Source: an uncultured Woeseiaceae bacterium (lineage in GTDB: Bacteria; Pseudomonadota; Gammaproteobacteria; Steroidobacterales; Woeseiaceae). From it: a stretch of DNA of 64,000 nt. The notes under the pieces were generated by a model. The model was not told the DNA's origin, did no database searches, and saw only the letters and a program-made list of their open reading frames with translations. The translations under genes and the position numbers were made by a program. This document shows, one piece after another, positions 1-9,745 of this stretch. Where the stretch lies: assembly GCA_902510755.1 (NCBI GenBank), contig CABXCS010000003.1, positions 1 to 64,000 of the forward strand, written 5' to 3'. Within the stretch, counting starts at the first letter, position 1. Each line of letters begins with the position of its first letter.

Positions 1-993
1 CCATTTTGTACGATAGAACCAAACGTGGGAATTGTTCAGGTACCTGATTTGCGTCTTCATGAGATAGCTAGGATTGTGAATCCTGAAAAAATATTACCCG
101 CGACTATGGAGTTTGTTGATATTGCTGGATTAGTGGCAGGTGCATCAAAAGGTGAGGGTTTAGGAAATCAGTTTTTAGCTAACATTAGAGAAACAAATGC
201 CATAGCTCACGTTGTTCGATGCTTTGAAGATAATGATGTTGTTCATGTATCAGGCTCAATTGATCCTATTGATGATATTTTGACAATCAACACGGAATTA
301 GCATTGGCGGATATGGAGTCAGTTGAAAAGCAACTATATAAGGCCCAACGAAATGCTAAAACTAATGAGAAACTAGCTATCTTAAAGAATAATGTGCTAA
401 ATAAAGTAAAGACCCATCTTGATAGTGGAGAACCTATTAGAACTCTATTTTTAGAGCAAAATGAAATGGATATTATTCGTGAATTACAGTTGCTAACAGC
501 CAAACCTATTATGTATATCGCAAATATTGATGAGAATTCAAAAAATAACAAACATCTCGAGGCTCTTAAGAAATTAGGTGAAGAGGAGGGATCAGAGGTT
601 ATTGAGGTTTGTGCTGCTATTGAATCTGAAATTGCATTATTGGATGAGCAGGATAAAGGCGATTTTTTGTCTGATCTCGGTTTGGCAGAGCCGGGCCTTA
701 ACCGGTTTATTAGAGGTGGATATGAGTTATTAGGACTACAAACTTTTTTTACTGCAGGACCTAAAGAGGTTCGAGCATGGACCACTAAAAAGAATGCAAC
801 AGCCCCCAAAGCTGCAGCAGAAATACATACTGATTTTGAGAGAGGCTTTATTCGTGCTGAAGTAATTTCTTATTCTGATTATATAGAAAAAGATGGTGAG
901 CAAGGAGCTAAAGAAGCAGGAGTTTTGAGATTGGAAGGAAAAGAATATATCGTCCAAGAGGGCGATATCATGCATTTTAGATTTAATGTATAA
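1..993 (+). CDS. ychF: Redox-responsive ATPase YchF, 3' part
   Basis: The reading frame is open from the first base, so the start and the N-terminal G1 loop lie outside the window; the GTG at base 25 is an internal codon. The visible part begins inside the conserved PFCTIEPN-VGIV segment and continues with the DIAGLV (G3-like) motif and the C-terminal TGS-like domain ending FRFNV, as in full-length YchF/Ola1. This OBG-family protein hydrolyses ATP rather than GTP and binds ribosomes in the cytoplasm. In gammaproteobacteria it commonly sits next to pth, and the following gene here is tRNA-Met. The family call is firm; the only oddity is truncation by the window edge. Confidence 0.96.
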   Translation, partial: PFCTIEPNVGIVQVPDLRLHEIARIVNPEKILPATMEFVDIAGLVAGASKGEGLGNQFLANIRETNAIAHVVRCFEDNDVVHVSGSIDPIDDILTINTELALADMESVEKQLYKAQRNAKTNEKLAILKNNVLNKVKTHLDSGEPIRTLFLEQNEMDIIRELQLLTAKPIMYIANIDENSKNNKHLEALKKLGEEEGSEVIEVCAAIESEIALLDEQDKGDFLSDLGLAEPGLNRFIRGGYELLGLQTFFTAGPKEVRAWTTKKNATAPKAAAEIHTDFERGFIRAEVISYSDYIEKDGEQGAKEAGVLRLEGKEYIVQEGDIMHFRFNV

Positions 994-1014
994 TTATTAA
1001 TATGATTACAACTA

Positions 1015-1043
1015 TTGACAGACGATAATCATGTACGGACAAT
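1015..1043 (+). promoter_or_regulatory. Sigma-70 promoter of tRNA-Met
   Basis: A perfect -35 TTGACA at 1015-1020 is followed after 17 bases by GACAAT at 1038-1043, a four-of-six match to TATAAT. Transcription would begin around 1050, about 23 bases before the mature tRNA 5' end, which is the usual leader length for a monocistronic tRNA. Confidence 0.65.
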
Positions 1044-1072
1044 TCTGATTCATTTTTCAAATAATCTATAAT

Positions 1073-1149
1073 GGTGATGTAGCTCAGGTGGTTAGAGCGA
1101 TGCACTCATAACGCATAGGTCGGTGGTTCAAGTCCACCCATCACCACCA
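1073..1149 (+). tRNA. tRNA-Met (anticodon CAT)
   Basis: A 77-base cloverleaf can be folded by eye: acceptor GGTGATG/CATCACC, D stem GCTC/GAGC, anticodon loop CTCATAA, T stem GGTGG/CCACC with loop TTCAAGT, and an encoded CCA end. The anticodon stem ATGCA/CGCAT has an A-C mismatch at the loop-closing pair. CAT could also mean a lysidine-modified isoleucine tRNA; overall resemblance to gammaproteobacterial elongator tRNA-Met and the position behind ychF favour Met. Confidence 0.93.
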
Positions 1150-1161
1150 ATTATTATTTAT

Positions 1162-2442
1162 TCATAAAAGATCTTTGAGTTTATAAAACATAACACCGAG
1201 AGACAATAAAGGTTTCTGGAAAAAGTGGGTACCTGGGACTGCAATTGGTTTAATTTTATTAAATAAATCAAAACGCTCTAATGTTCCAGAGATTGCTTCT
1301 GACATAATTTTGCCAGCTAAGTGAGTTGTTGTTACTCCATGCCCTGAGTAGCCCTGGCTATAATAAATATTAGGCGCTAACTTTCCTAGTTGCGGAATAT
1401 GATTCACTGTAACTGCAATTTTACCCGTCCAAGCATAATCTATGCCTATTTCACTAAGGCACGGGTATAAACGTAACATTTTCTTGCGCAGTCCATTCTT
1501 GATATAAGACTCATTATTACCATGGTAATTTAGTCGACTACCAAATAATAATCGCTTGTCACCAGTTAATCTGAAGTATTCCAGGATGTAATTAGGGTCA
1601 CAAACAGCCAGGTCTCGCGGATTAATTTTTTGAATGACCTCATCTGAAAGTGGTTCTGTAACAATGACAAAACTGTTTACAGGAATAATAAAATTACGCA
1701 TTTTTTTATCAAAATGGTGGTATGCATTTCCGGCAAGCAATAGAGCATTTGCAGAGATACTACCATGTTCTGTAAAAACCGTTGGTTTGGTGGATTTTTC
1801 TATTTTAATCACGGGAGACTGTTCATAGATTGAAGCACCTAGTGATTCTGCTGCCCTTGCTTCCCCAATGCAAAGATTCAATGGATGGATATGCCCATTT
1901 CCCATATTTAATAAGCTGCCAATATATTTATTTGTCCCAATAAGATTAGCCGTTTTTTCTTTTGAGAATAAATTAACCTCATGAGGGTAGTCATGCGAAC
2001 GCATATCTTCAGACCATGATTGCATCATATCCAAATGTTTTTTCTTTATCGCGACATCTAGGTAGCCCCATTTCAAATCACAATTTATTGAATATTGCTG
2101 CACCTTATTACGAATAATATCATTACCTTCCCAGCGCATTTTCCAAATTAGATCTCTGTGTTTTGTGGCATATTTTTTCGCCATTAGTTCATCACCAGAA
2201 AAGCCACCAATAATTTCACCGCCATTTCTTCCGGAGGCTCCCCAACCAACTTTATTGGCTTCCACTAAGGTGACCTTGTAACCTAATTCGGATAAATGTA
2301 ATCCAGTAGAGATACCACTAAAGCCAGCACCTACAATACATATATCTGTATTTTGATGTCCCTTTAATTTGGGGTAGTCAGTTGAGGTTTCGGTTGTGGC
2401 AGCATAATAAGAGTTTGTATGTTGCTCTGGTTGTATTTTCAT
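1162..2442 (-). CDS. FAD-dependent oxidoreductase, PuuB-like
   Basis: 426-residue cytoplasmic DAO-family flavoprotein. The N-terminal Rossmann motif is IVGAGFSGIS (about residues 36-45), followed by the ASGRNGGE segment typical of gamma-glutamylputrescine oxidase (PuuB/OrdL). The C-terminal GYSGHGVT is the second FAD-contact motif. Such enzymes oxidise secondary or gamma-glutamylated amines, giving aldehyde, NH3 or amine, and H2O2. Its start overlaps the stop of the upstream serine-hydrolase gene by one base (TAATG), so the two are probably cotranscribed. No PuuA or PuuD is in the window, but an aldehyde dehydrogenase and a gamma-glutamyltransferase lie about 12 kb away. The exact substrate is unknown. 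Confidence 0.85.
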   Translation of the reverse strand: MKIQPEQHTNSYYAATTETSTDYPKLKGHQNTDICIVGAGFSGISTGLHLSELGYKVTLVEANKVGWGASGRNGGEIIGGFSGDELMAKKYATKHRDLIWKMRWEGNDIIRNKVQQYSINCDLKWGYLDVAIKKKHLDMMQSWSEDMRSHDYPHEVNLFSKEKTANLIGTNKYIGSLLNMGNGHIHPLNLCIGEARAAESLGASIYEQSPVIKIEKSTKPTVFTEHGSISANALLLAGNAYHHFDKKMRNFIIPVNSFVIVTEPLSDEVIQKINPRDLAVCDPNYILEYFRLTGDKRLLFGSRLNYHGNNESYIKNGLRKKMLRLYPCLSEIGIDYAWTGKIAVTVNHIPQLGKLAPNIYYSQGYSGHGVTTTHLAGKIMSEAISGTLERFDLFNKIKPIAVPGTHFFQKPLLSLGVMFYKLKDLL

Positions 2443-3740
2443 TAATCAAATACCCCATTGAGCACCTCTCTTATAATACCTCTCATTTCCATCGCATGAT
2501 GTTCCTCATTCTTTTTGTAGCCAGTAAATACAACAACTACATCTCGAGTTGGATTAATTAATAAGCCTTGACCAGCCCAACCACCTTTAAAGAAATCATC
2601 ATTGTCATAAACAAGATCCCATTGATAGATGTTATGTTTTATTCCACTTTCCTCAAAGCCAGGTCTATTTAAAATTTGTAGTAACTCCGGATTACCTTCA
2701 TTAAGAATTAGATCAATATGTGAATCAGATATAATTTTCTTATCACTCACAACTTTATAACTTGGCGTAAAAAGTATCCCAAATCGGATCATATCTCGCA
2801 TTTTAGCCATGAAGCCACCGTGAGTCATGGCGATTCCATTTCTAGGTGCTAAAAATGACGCATCTGCCTCTGCTCCAATGTGAAACCAGATTTCTTGTGT
2901 TAGTGCATCTTGAAAAGGCATATCTGTTAATTCTTCAACCAACCAGGAGAGAATAAAGGTATTCAGGCCAGAATATGAATATTTTTTACCAGCTTCTATT
3001 TCTCGTTTAATTGCAGTATTTTTGACAAAATCATAAGGATTGTCGGCAGCTGCATTAGTCCGAAATCCATCACCGATTGACATTGAATATAAATAGTAAC
3101 AACTATCTTTATTGTAATAATTATCAGAGCACTCTAGACCAGTCGCCATATCTAAAATATTTCTTACAGAGATTCCTGCCAAACTAGTGCCACTTAATTC
3201 ATTGATGTAAGTTTCAACTGGCAGATTTACATCAATTAAGCCTCTTTCTTCATAAATCCTGATCAATGTTGCTGGTAAAATTTTTGCGACAGACCAATAA
3301 ATGGGTTTCTCATATTCCTGCATTCTTGGGTAAGATTCAAAAATGATTTCACCTTTATGACTAATGACAACCCCCATTGCAGTGGATTCATCGCTTTTGA
3401 GATAGTCATCGAACGACATTGCTCCTGAGTTTGTATTGACTATGTAAGATGAAATTTCTTGAGAAGGTTTATGCGCTAATTCCTTAACAGGACCATTACG
3501 ATATACGTTCACAGTTGGAAATATTCGATGAAGGTTTTTAAAATTCCAGGCCATATCTGACCCATTTGTAGTCCACCAGATATCATCATCTGGCAGTCGT
3601 TTGAATTGTTCTTTTACCTCCTGAACCGATGACGCAGATGAAAAGCTATTATCTACATCCGACACTTTTGTACTTTTTTCACAGGCCGCAAGAGAACAAA
3701 ATAATAGAATTATTAATATTTTATATTTGTTTATTATCAT
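2442..3740 (-). CDS. Lipoprotein serine hydrolase, class C beta-lactamase fold
   Basis: 432 residues with a lipoprotein signal (lipobox LAAC, Cys20). The SxxK nucleophile motif is seen as WSVAK at about residues 148-152, and YSYSG at about 257 supplies the catalytic Tyr of the Y-x-[NG] motif. A GGW segment near residue 390 is in the position of the KTG-like motif. This pattern fits the esterase/amide-hydrolase branch (EstB, 6-aminohexanoate-dimer hydrolase NylB) rather than a true beta-lactamase. It would be anchored in the envelope. It is first in a two-gene unit with the PuuB-like oxidoreductase. The substrate cannot be told. Confidence 0.85.
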   Translation of the reverse strand: MIINKYKILIILLFCSLAACEKSTKVSDVDNSFSSASSVQEVKEQFKRLPDDDIWWTTNGSDMAWNFKNLHRIFPTVNVYRNGPVKELAHKPSQEISSYIVNTNSGAMSFDDYLKSDESTAMGVVISHKGEIIFESYPRMQEYEKPIYWSVAKILPATLIRIYEERGLIDVNLPVETYINELSGTSLAGISVRNILDMATGLECSDNYYNKDSCYYLYSMSIGDGFRTNAAADNPYDFVKNTAIKREIEAGKKYSYSGLNTFILSWLVEELTDMPFQDALTQEIWFHIGAEADASFLAPRNGIAMTHGGFMAKMRDMIRFGILFTPSYKVVSDKKIISDSHIDLILNEGNPELLQILNRPGFEESGIKHNIYQWDLVYDNDDFFKGGWAGQGLLINPTRDVVVVFTGYKKNEEHHAMEMRGIIREVLNGVFD

Positions 3741-3848
3741 TTTTAAGAGTAAAAATTTGTAGTGTAATTTCTTTAGACTTTCTTGTTTGTTTAATAAACT
3801 ATATTAATAACCATTTCTAAGCAAAATTTGATATCGCAATATGGAATC

Positions 3849-4493
3849 ATGGATAAAAATAACGACATAAAACAAAAACAAATGAGTTTAGAAATTGAGC
3901 CATCTCTAGTCATAGCTTGTGGTGCAATAGCCAGAGAATTGCAATTTCTAAAACAGTTGAATAAATGGCGATATATGATGATACAATGCCTTCCCGCGAA
4001 ATTGCATGATCGTCCTGATGAAATACCTATTGCTGTAGAGACCGCTATACTGAAATATAAAAATATATTCATTGCCTATGCTGATTGTGGGACTGGCGGA
4101 TTATTGGATATGATTCTTGAGAAATATGGTTTAACTAGGTTACCTGGTGCGCATTGTTATGAGTTTTTTTTTGGAAGTGAAAATTTTTTAACAACATCAA
4201 GATCTTGTCTTGGTACTTTTTACTTGACTGATTTTCTTACACGTCACTTTGATCGATTAGTTAAAGAAGGATTGGACTTAATCGGTCATCCTGAATTAAT
4301 TAAAGATTATTTTAAAAATTATGAGAAGCTTGTATATTTGTCACAGACACATTCAACTAAGCTTCAACAAATGACTCGATTGCTTACAAAATATTTAGGA
4401 TTGGGTTATTCGTATGAGTATACAGGCCTTACTTTTTTCGAAAAAGACATTAAAGAAAACATAATCCAATGGAATACTAATGCCCTCAACTAA
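3849..4493 (+). CDS. DUF1638 family protein
   Basis: About 214 residues counting from the ATG at 3849; an in-frame TTG at 3828 would add seven. The sequence has the family's marks: an early VIACGAIA motif, LPAKLHDRPD, and AYADCGTGG with conserved Cys and Gly residues, then LPGAHCYEFF. DUF1638 proteins are unexplained, but in many marine proteobacteria their genes sit beside RACo-type activators and MttB-family methyltransferases, which suggests a role in corrinoid-dependent methyl transfer. That context recurs here: the gene overlaps the RACo-like gene by 14 bases. The function is inferred only from that association. Confidence 0.82.
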   Translation: MDKNNDIKQKQMSLEIEPSLVIACGAIARELQFLKQLNKWRYMMIQCLPAKLHDRPDEIPIAVETAILKYKNIFIAYADCGTGGLLDMILEKYGLTRLPGAHCYEFFFGSENFLTTSRSCLGTFYLTDFLTRHFDRLVKEGLDLIGHPELIKDYFKNYEKLVYLSQTHSTKLQQMTRLLTKYLGLGYSYEYTGLTFFEKDIKENIIQWNTNALN

Positions 4494-6501
4494 TATAGCT
4501 AATCAATGTAAGGTTGTTTTTACACCTTCAGGGAAAAGAGGAGTTTTTGATCAAGGAACTTCTCTGTTAGATGCTGCCAGACAACTTGGTGTTGATCTTG
4601 ACTCGGTGTGTGGAGGGAGAGCGCTATGTGGACGCTGTCAAATTGAAGTTAGTGAAGGTGAATTTTCAAAGCATAATATTCAATCAACATTGAAGTCCGT
4701 ATCTAAATTTAATGAGGCAGAGAGTAAATTTGGAGAAAGAAGAAATCTAGTTGATGGCCGTCGATTGAGTTGTCAAGCATTGCTTCTTTCTGATGTGGTA
4801 ATCGATGTACCTGCTGATTCTCAGGTTCATCAACAGGTTATTAGAAAGAAAAATGAAGCTCATGATATAGATATAGACCCAGTTGTTAAGGCTTATTATG
4901 TAAAAGTAGATGAACCTGATATGCATATAGGAACTGGCGATTTATCTCGCTTGCTCGAAGCTCTCAGTATTCAGTGGAATTTGAATAACTTACTATGCTC
5001 TGTAAATGTGATTAAATCTTTGCAAAAGATATTACGTAAAGGTAACTGGGAAATTACAGTTGCAGTTCGAAATAATAATGAAATTATATCTATTTGGTCG
5101 GGATTTAAAGAGACTTTGTACGGTGTAGCTATTGATGTCGGATCAACCACCATCGCTGCTCATTTGTGTGATCTAAGTTCAGGCGAGGTAATTGGTAGTT
5201 CTGGAAAGATGAATCCACAGATTCGTTTCGGCGAAGATCTAATGAGTCGAGTTTCCTATATCATGATGAATGACGGGGGCGAGAGAGATTTAATTGAGGT
5301 TGTCAGAGAAGCAATTAATGAAATAATTTCAAATATTGTCAGTGAAAATAATATAGAAAAGACTGATATATGTGAGATTACCTTGGTAGGTAATCCAATT
5401 ATGCATCATTTAGTTCTCGGTATTAATCCCATAGAATTGGGCGCAGCTCCTTTCGCGTTGGCAACTGATACCAGTACCACCATTAAAGCAGTAGATCTAA
5501 ATATTGATGTAAATCTAGGATGTTATCTTTATGTTTTGCCTTGTGTGGCTGGTCATGTAGGTGCGGATGCAGCTGCTGTTGTCCTTGCTGAAGAGCCATA
5601 CAATAAAAATGAAATTTCATTGATAGTAGATATTGGCACCAATGCCGAAATTATTTTAGGTAATAAAGATAGATTATTAGCCGCTTCAAGCCCTACAGGC
5701 CCAGCTTTCGAGGGGGCCCAAATTAGCTCTGGTCAACGAGCAGCCCCAGGAGCAATCGAACGTGCCCGAATTAATCCCAATTCTCTTGAGCCTAAATTTA
5801 AGATAATTGGATGTGATTTTTGGTCAAATGAGGAAGCTTTTGAGGCCAATCTTCCTAAGGGTGGCATTACTGGAATTTGTGGTTCAGGAATTATAGAGAT
5901 CGTCGCTGAACTTTTCATAAGTGGTATTGTGGATCAGGATGGAAAAATTACAGAAGAAGCTGCTTTAAGATCGGAAAGAATAGTTAAAGATGGCCGAACT
6001 TTTTCATATATTCTCCATTATGGCGAGCAAGACATAAAAATCACGCAAAATGATATTAGAGCAATTCAGCTAGCTAAAGCTGCACTATATGCTGGAATAA
6101 AGTTATTGATGACTCATTTGAATATTAAAAAAGTTGATCGTATTCGTTTAGCAGGCGCATTTGGTGCACATATAGATGTAAAATATGCCATAGCTCTTGG
6201 CTTATTACCTGATTGTAAGATTAGCCAGATATCTTCAGCAGGAAATGCTGCAGGAACTGGAGCAAGAATCACGCTTCTAGATAAAAAAAGTAGGAATAAG
6301 TTAGAAAATGAAGTTCGATTGATAGAGAAAATTGAAACAGCAGTGGAGGAATCTTTTCAAGATGAATTTGTTGCAGCAATGGCAATACCTCATTTGTTAG
6401 ATGATTTTTCTAATTTAGCTACCGTATTTAAATTACCAGCGCGCAAACAAGTAGGAGCAGAATCTAAAGCTAGAAAGAAGAAGAGAAGAAGGCAAAAATA
6501 A
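4480..6501 (+). CDS. RACo-type reductive activator of corrinoid proteins
   Basis: 673 residues. The N terminus is a plant-type 2Fe-2S ferredoxin domain with Cys44, Cys50, Cys53 and Cys98. After a linker comes an ASKHA ATPase (DUF4445-like) region with the phosphate-binding segment AIDVGSTT, then DIGTNAEI and GICGSG motifs, and RLAGAFGAH near the C terminus. RACo proteins use ATP to drive low-potential electron transfer that rescues corrinoid proteins from the inactive Co(II) state. The start codon lies within the end of the DUF1638 gene, so translation is coupled. The very basic tail (KARKKKRRRQK) is unusual. No corrinoid protein or methyltransferase is encoded in this window. Confidence 0.87.
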   Translation: MPSTNIANQCKVVFTPSGKRGVFDQGTSLLDAARQLGVDLDSVCGGRALCGRCQIEVSEGEFSKHNIQSTLKSVSKFNEAESKFGERRNLVDGRRLSCQALLLSDVVIDVPADSQVHQQVIRKKNEAHDIDIDPVVKAYYVKVDEPDMHIGTGDLSRLLEALSIQWNLNNLLCSVNVIKSLQKILRKGNWEITVAVRNNNEIISIWSGFKETLYGVAIDVGSTTIAAHLCDLSSGEVIGSSGKMNPQIRFGEDLMSRVSYIMMNDGGERDLIEVVREAINEIISNIVSENNIEKTDICEITLVGNPIMHHLVLGINPIELGAAPFALATDTSTTIKAVDLNIDVNLGCYLYVLPCVAGHVGADAAAVVLAEEPYNKNEISLIVDIGTNAEIILGNKDRLLAASSPTGPAFEGAQISSGQRAAPGAIERARINPNSLEPKFKIIGCDFWSNEEAFEANLPKGGITGICGSGIIEIVAELFISGIVDQDGKITEEAALRSERIVKDGRTFSYILHYGEQDIKITQNDIRAIQLAKAALYAGIKLLMTHLNIKKVDRIRLAGAFGAHIDVKYAIALGLLPDCKISQISSAGNAAGTGARITLLDKKSRNKLENEVRLIEKIETAVEESFQDEFVAAMAIPHLLDDFSNLATVFKLPARKQVGAESKARKKKRRRQK

Positions 6502-6507
6502 AATAAG

Positions 6508-6533
6508 AAAAATCTGACAGTATAAAGATTTTT
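6508..6533 (+). terminator. Possible terminator after RACo gene
   Basis: AAAAATCT at 6508-6515 pairs perfectly with AGATTTTT at 6526-6533 across a 10-base loop, and the 3' arm ends in a T run. The stem is AT-rich, so the call is weak, but it falls directly after the stop codon and before an independently led operon. Confidence 0.4.
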
Positions 6534-6594
6534 ATATCGCTGCAAGTTGATAATAGGTTATCAAAATAATGTTTTTTTAATGAAGGGAATTGAG

Positions 6595-7518
6595 ATGAAA
6601 ATTAGTTTAGATGGTCAGGTTGCTATAATTACAGGTGCAGGAAGAGGTTTAGGAAGGGCTCATGCGCTAGCGCTTGCTGAGAGAGGCGCCAAGGTAATTG
6701 TTAATGATTTAGCTGAAGGTGAGGGTGTATCAGAAAATGCTCAATCAGTGGTAGATCATATTATCAAGCAAGGTGGTGAAGCATGCGCTAATGGTGCTGA
6801 TGTTTCAAATTTTGATCAAGTGCAAAATATGATTTCGCAGGCTATGGATAAATGGGGAAGAATAGATATTTTAGTCAATAATGCTGGGATATTAAGAGAT
6901 AAAACTTTTTTAAAAATGACCCCTGAAGATATGCGTTTAGTAATAGATGTCCATCTAATGGGTTCAATGTATTGTGCTAAAGCAGTATGGGAAATAATGC
7001 GGGAACAAGCATATGGCAGGATTGTCTTAACCTCATCTAGTTCAGGACTTTATGGAAACTTTGGCCAAACAAATTATGGCGCAGCAAAGATGGCAATGGT
7101 TGGAATGATGAACACCCTACATCTAGAAGGAATGAAGTATAATATAAATATTAATTGTCTTGCGCCCGCGGCAGGAACGGAGATGACAAAGGGTTTATTT
7201 CCGGAACCTGTTTTTGATTTATTATCACCTGAGGCGGTAAGTCCTGGAGTGGTTTTTTTATGCAGTAAGGATGCACCAAGTAGAGTTATTTTGGGGGCTG
7301 GTGGTGGTAGTTTTGATGTTTATAAAGGCTTTGAAACTGAAGGAATAAACCTTCTACCAGAAAATTTATCAGCAGAAGGGGTGGCAGAACATTGGCAATC
7401 TATAATTAATGAAGAAAGAATGGAAGAAACTCAGAATGGAGCAAGGCAAACTGAAAAATTTGCTATTCAAGGCGCTAAGAATTTAGGATTAAATTTAAAC
7501 AAAAAGTTGAGAAACTAA
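6595..7518 (+). CDS. SDR-family dehydrogenase (3-hydroxyacyl-CoA type)
   Basis: The start is placed at the ATG at 6595, which has AAGGGA six bases upstream; ATG 6580 and TTG 6547 are in frame but poorer. The 307-residue protein has the NAD(P) motif TGAGRGLG, NNAG, a Ser cluster before the catalytic YGAAK pair, and closely resembles the (3R)-hydroxyacyl-CoA dehydrogenase domain of peroxisomal multifunctional enzyme type 2. It begins a four-gene run with thiolase, a quinone-oxidoreductase-like MDR and MaoC hydratase, so oxidation or reduction of 3-hydroxyacyl/3-ketoacyl-CoA is the likely step. Cytoplasmic. The specific acyl chain is unknown. Confidence 0.85.
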   Translation: MKISLDGQVAIITGAGRGLGRAHALALAERGAKVIVNDLAEGEGVSENAQSVVDHIIKQGGEACANGADVSNFDQVQNMISQAMDKWGRIDILVNNAGILRDKTFLKMTPEDMRLVIDVHLMGSMYCAKAVWEIMREQAYGRIVLTSSSSGLYGNFGQTNYGAAKMAMVGMMNTLHLEGMKYNININCLAPAAGTEMTKGLFPEPVFDLLSPEAVSPGVVFLCSKDAPSRVILGAGGGSFDVYKGFETEGINLLPENLSAEGVAEHWQSIINEERMEETQNGARQTEKFAIQGAKNLGLNLNKKLRN

Positions 7519-7533
7519 ATATAAGGAAAAGTC

Positions 7534-8718
7534 ATGCGTGAAGCGGTAATTGTATCGACTGCTAGAACACCCATAGGGAGAGCCTATCGCGGTGCTTATA
7601 ATAATACTGACGCCCCAACTATGGGTGGGCATGCTATTCAGCATGCGGTCGCCAGAGCTAATATTGATCCTGAATCTGTTGAGGATGTAATTATGGGCTG
7701 TGGCATGCCACAAGGTACGCAAAGTCAGAATATAGCAAGATTATGCGCTTTATCTGGAGATCTACCAATTACCACAGCAGGAATGACCATAGATCGCCAA
7801 TGTTCTTCTGGCATGATGGCCATAGCGACTGCATCAAAATCTATAATGACAGGCGAACATGACATTATGGTTGCTGGCGGTTTGGAGTCAATCAGCCTGG
7901 TTCAGAATGAACACGCGAATACGCACAGGGTGGTTGATAAAAACCTTACCGCTAAACATATGCATATTTATATGCTTATGTTAGATACAGCTGAAGTGGT
8001 AGCTAAGCGCTATAATATTAGCAGACAAAGTCAAGATGCTTATGCTTTGCAAAGTCAACAAAGAACGGCATTAGCGCAAACTGCTGGTAAGTATGATGCA
8101 GAAATTGCACCATTATCATCTAACATGGGTTTAATGGATCGCGATACGGGAAAAATAAGCTTCAAAGAGGTGACGCTAAATAAGGATGAAGGGAATCGTC
8201 CAGAGACAAGCCTTGAAGGTTTAGAGGGGTTAAAGACAGTTAGAGAAGGTGGTTTCATTACTGCTGGTAATGCCAGTCAACTATCTGATGGTGCATCTGC
8301 ATCCGTAGTGATGGCGGCAGAAGTAGCAAAACAAAGGGGAATTGAACCATTGGGATATTATCGTGCCACTGCAGTAGTGGGATGTAATCCTGATGAGATG
8401 GGTATTGGTCCAGTATTTGCAGTACCAAAATTATTAGAAAAAACTGGATTAACAATGGATGATATTGATCTTTGGGAGCTCAATGAGGCATTTGCTGTTC
8501 AGGTAATATATTGTCGCGATAGATTGGGAATCCCAAATGAAAAATTAAATGTAAATGGAGGCGCTATTTCCATTGGTCATCCCTATGGAATGTCCGGGGC
8601 AAGAATGGTTGGTCATGCTCTAATAGAAGGCAAGCGGCGAGGTGCCAAGTATGTGGTCTGTACAATGTGTATTGGAGGTGGCCAAGGTGCTGCTTCATTA
8701 TTCGAAGTTGCCTCATGA
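7534..8718 (+). CDS. Thiolase (acetyl-CoA C-acyltransferase)
   Basis: 394 residues, normal length for a degradative or biosynthetic thiolase. The nucleophilic Cys is in DRQCSSG (about residue 90), the catalytic His in [11 protein letters not shown], and the second catalytic Cys in [10 protein letters not shown] near the C terminus. It cleaves 3-ketoacyl-CoA or condenses two acyl-CoA units in the cytoplasm. It starts 16 bases after the SDR gene and precedes an MDR enzyme and a MaoC hydratase, which together form a beta-oxidation-like set lacking an acyl-CoA dehydrogenase and a ligase here. Whether the direction is degradative or synthetic cannot be decided from sequence. Confidence 0.93.
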   Translation: MREAVIVSTARTPIGRAYRGAYNNTDAPTMGGHAIQHAVARANIDPESVEDVIMGCGMPQGTQSQNIARLCALSGDLPITTAGMTIDRQCSSGMMAIATASKSIMTGEHDIMVAGGLESISLVQNEHANTHRVVDKNLTAKHMHIYMLMLDTAEVVAKRYNISRQSQDAYALQSQQRTALAQTAGKYDAEIAPLSSNMGLMDRDTGKISFKEVTLNKDEGNRPETSLEGLEGLKTVREGGFITAGNASQLSDGASASVVMAAEVAKQRGIEPLGYYRATAVVGCNPDEMGIGPVFAVPKLLEKTGLTMDDIDLWELNEAFAVQVIYCRDRLGIPNEKLNVNGGAISIGHPYGMSGARMVGHALIEGKRRGAKYVVCTMCIGGGQGAASLFEVAS

Positions 8719-8744
8719 GTTCTTGCTATAGGGAAATTTTCTAG

Positions 8745-9722
8745 ATGAGGGCCCTCGTATGTAAACAATATGGACCACCCAGTGAGCTCATTCTAGATGA
8801 GCTGGATGATCCTAAACCTTCAAAAGGGCAGATATTAATCAAAGTTAAAGCTGCGGGAATAAATTTTCCAGACGTATTGTCTATTGAGGGGAAATACCAA
8901 GTTAAGACTGAACCGCCATTTATACCTGGTAATGAAGCATCTGGAATTATTAAAGCAGTGGGTGAAGGAGTAGAAAGATTCAAACCAGGCGATAAAGTCA
9001 TAACAATGAGCAAAGGTGGTGCTTTTGCAGATAAATGCATTTCCGATGAGAACACGACCATACCATTATTCCCTGCGTTGAATTTTTCTCAAGGTGCAGG
9101 ATTCATGGTGACCTATGGCACCAGTTATCATGCACTCAAACAATCTGCAGAGCTCAAAGAAGGAGAAACAATTTTAGTTCTGGGCGCAGCGGGTGGTGTT
9201 GGTGTCACTGCCATCGAAATAGCAAAAGCCATGGGCGCAAGAGTTATTGCTGCCGCAAGCAGCAATGAAAAATTAGAATTTGCAAAAGATGTCGGTGCAG
9301 ATGAGACAGTTAATTATACAAAATCTTCATTAAAGGAAGCGGTCAAAGAATTAACAAACGGTAAAGGCGTAGATGTGGTATACGATCCTGTGGGCGGTGA
9401 ATTGACTGATGCCGCACTTAGAGCAACTGCGTGGCATGGACGTTATCTTGTCATTGGATTTGCATCTGGTGATATCCCCAAATTTGCAGCAAATATACTC
9501 TTATTAAAAGAGGCAAGTGCAATTGGGGTGTGGTGGGGAACTTGGGCAGCCAAAAATCCTCATAAACACATACAAAATATCAAAGAACTTGGGGCCATGA
9601 TTGCTTCTGGGGATATAACACCAAGAGTCACCGAAGAGTTTACTATTGATCAGTATAAAGAAGCTTTTGAAGTGATCACTGAGAGACGAGCAAAAGGAAA
9701 AGTAATACTCACAATGAATTAA
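8745..9722 (+). CDS. NADPH:quinone oxidoreductase-like MDR enzyme
   Basis: 325-residue zinc-free medium-chain dehydrogenase/reductase. The N-terminal half carries GINFPDVL and the loop PFIPGNEASG; the nucleotide-binding domain has LGAAGGVGVTAIE (about residues 145-157) and ends KGKVILTMN as in the QOR family. Members reduce quinones or act as enoyl-CoA/enoyl-thioester reductases. Its place between thiolase and MaoC hydratase makes an acyl-CoA-related reduction plausible, but this is inference. It follows the thiolase stop by 26 bases, in the same orientation. Confidence 0.87.
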   Translation: MRALVCKQYGPPSELILDELDDPKPSKGQILIKVKAAGINFPDVLSIEGKYQVKTEPPFIPGNEASGIIKAVGEGVERFKPGDKVITMSKGGAFADKCISDENTTIPLFPALNFSQGAGFMVTYGTSYHALKQSAELKEGETILVLGAAGGVGVTAIEIAKAMGARVIAAASSNEKLEFAKDVGADETVNYTKSSLKEAVKELTNGKGVDVVYDPVGGELTDAALRATAWHGRYLVIGFASGDIPKFAANILLLKEASAIGVWWGTWAAKNPHKHIQNIKELGAMIASGDITPRVTEEFTIDQYKEAFEVITERRAKGKVILTMN

Positions 9723-9745
9723 ATTTTCTAAAAAAGGAAAAACCA

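Noticed and set aside
243-809. 188-codon ORF on the minus strand
   Set aside because: It lies entirely within ychF, whose translation has clear family motifs; no ribosome site or domain supports the antisense frame.
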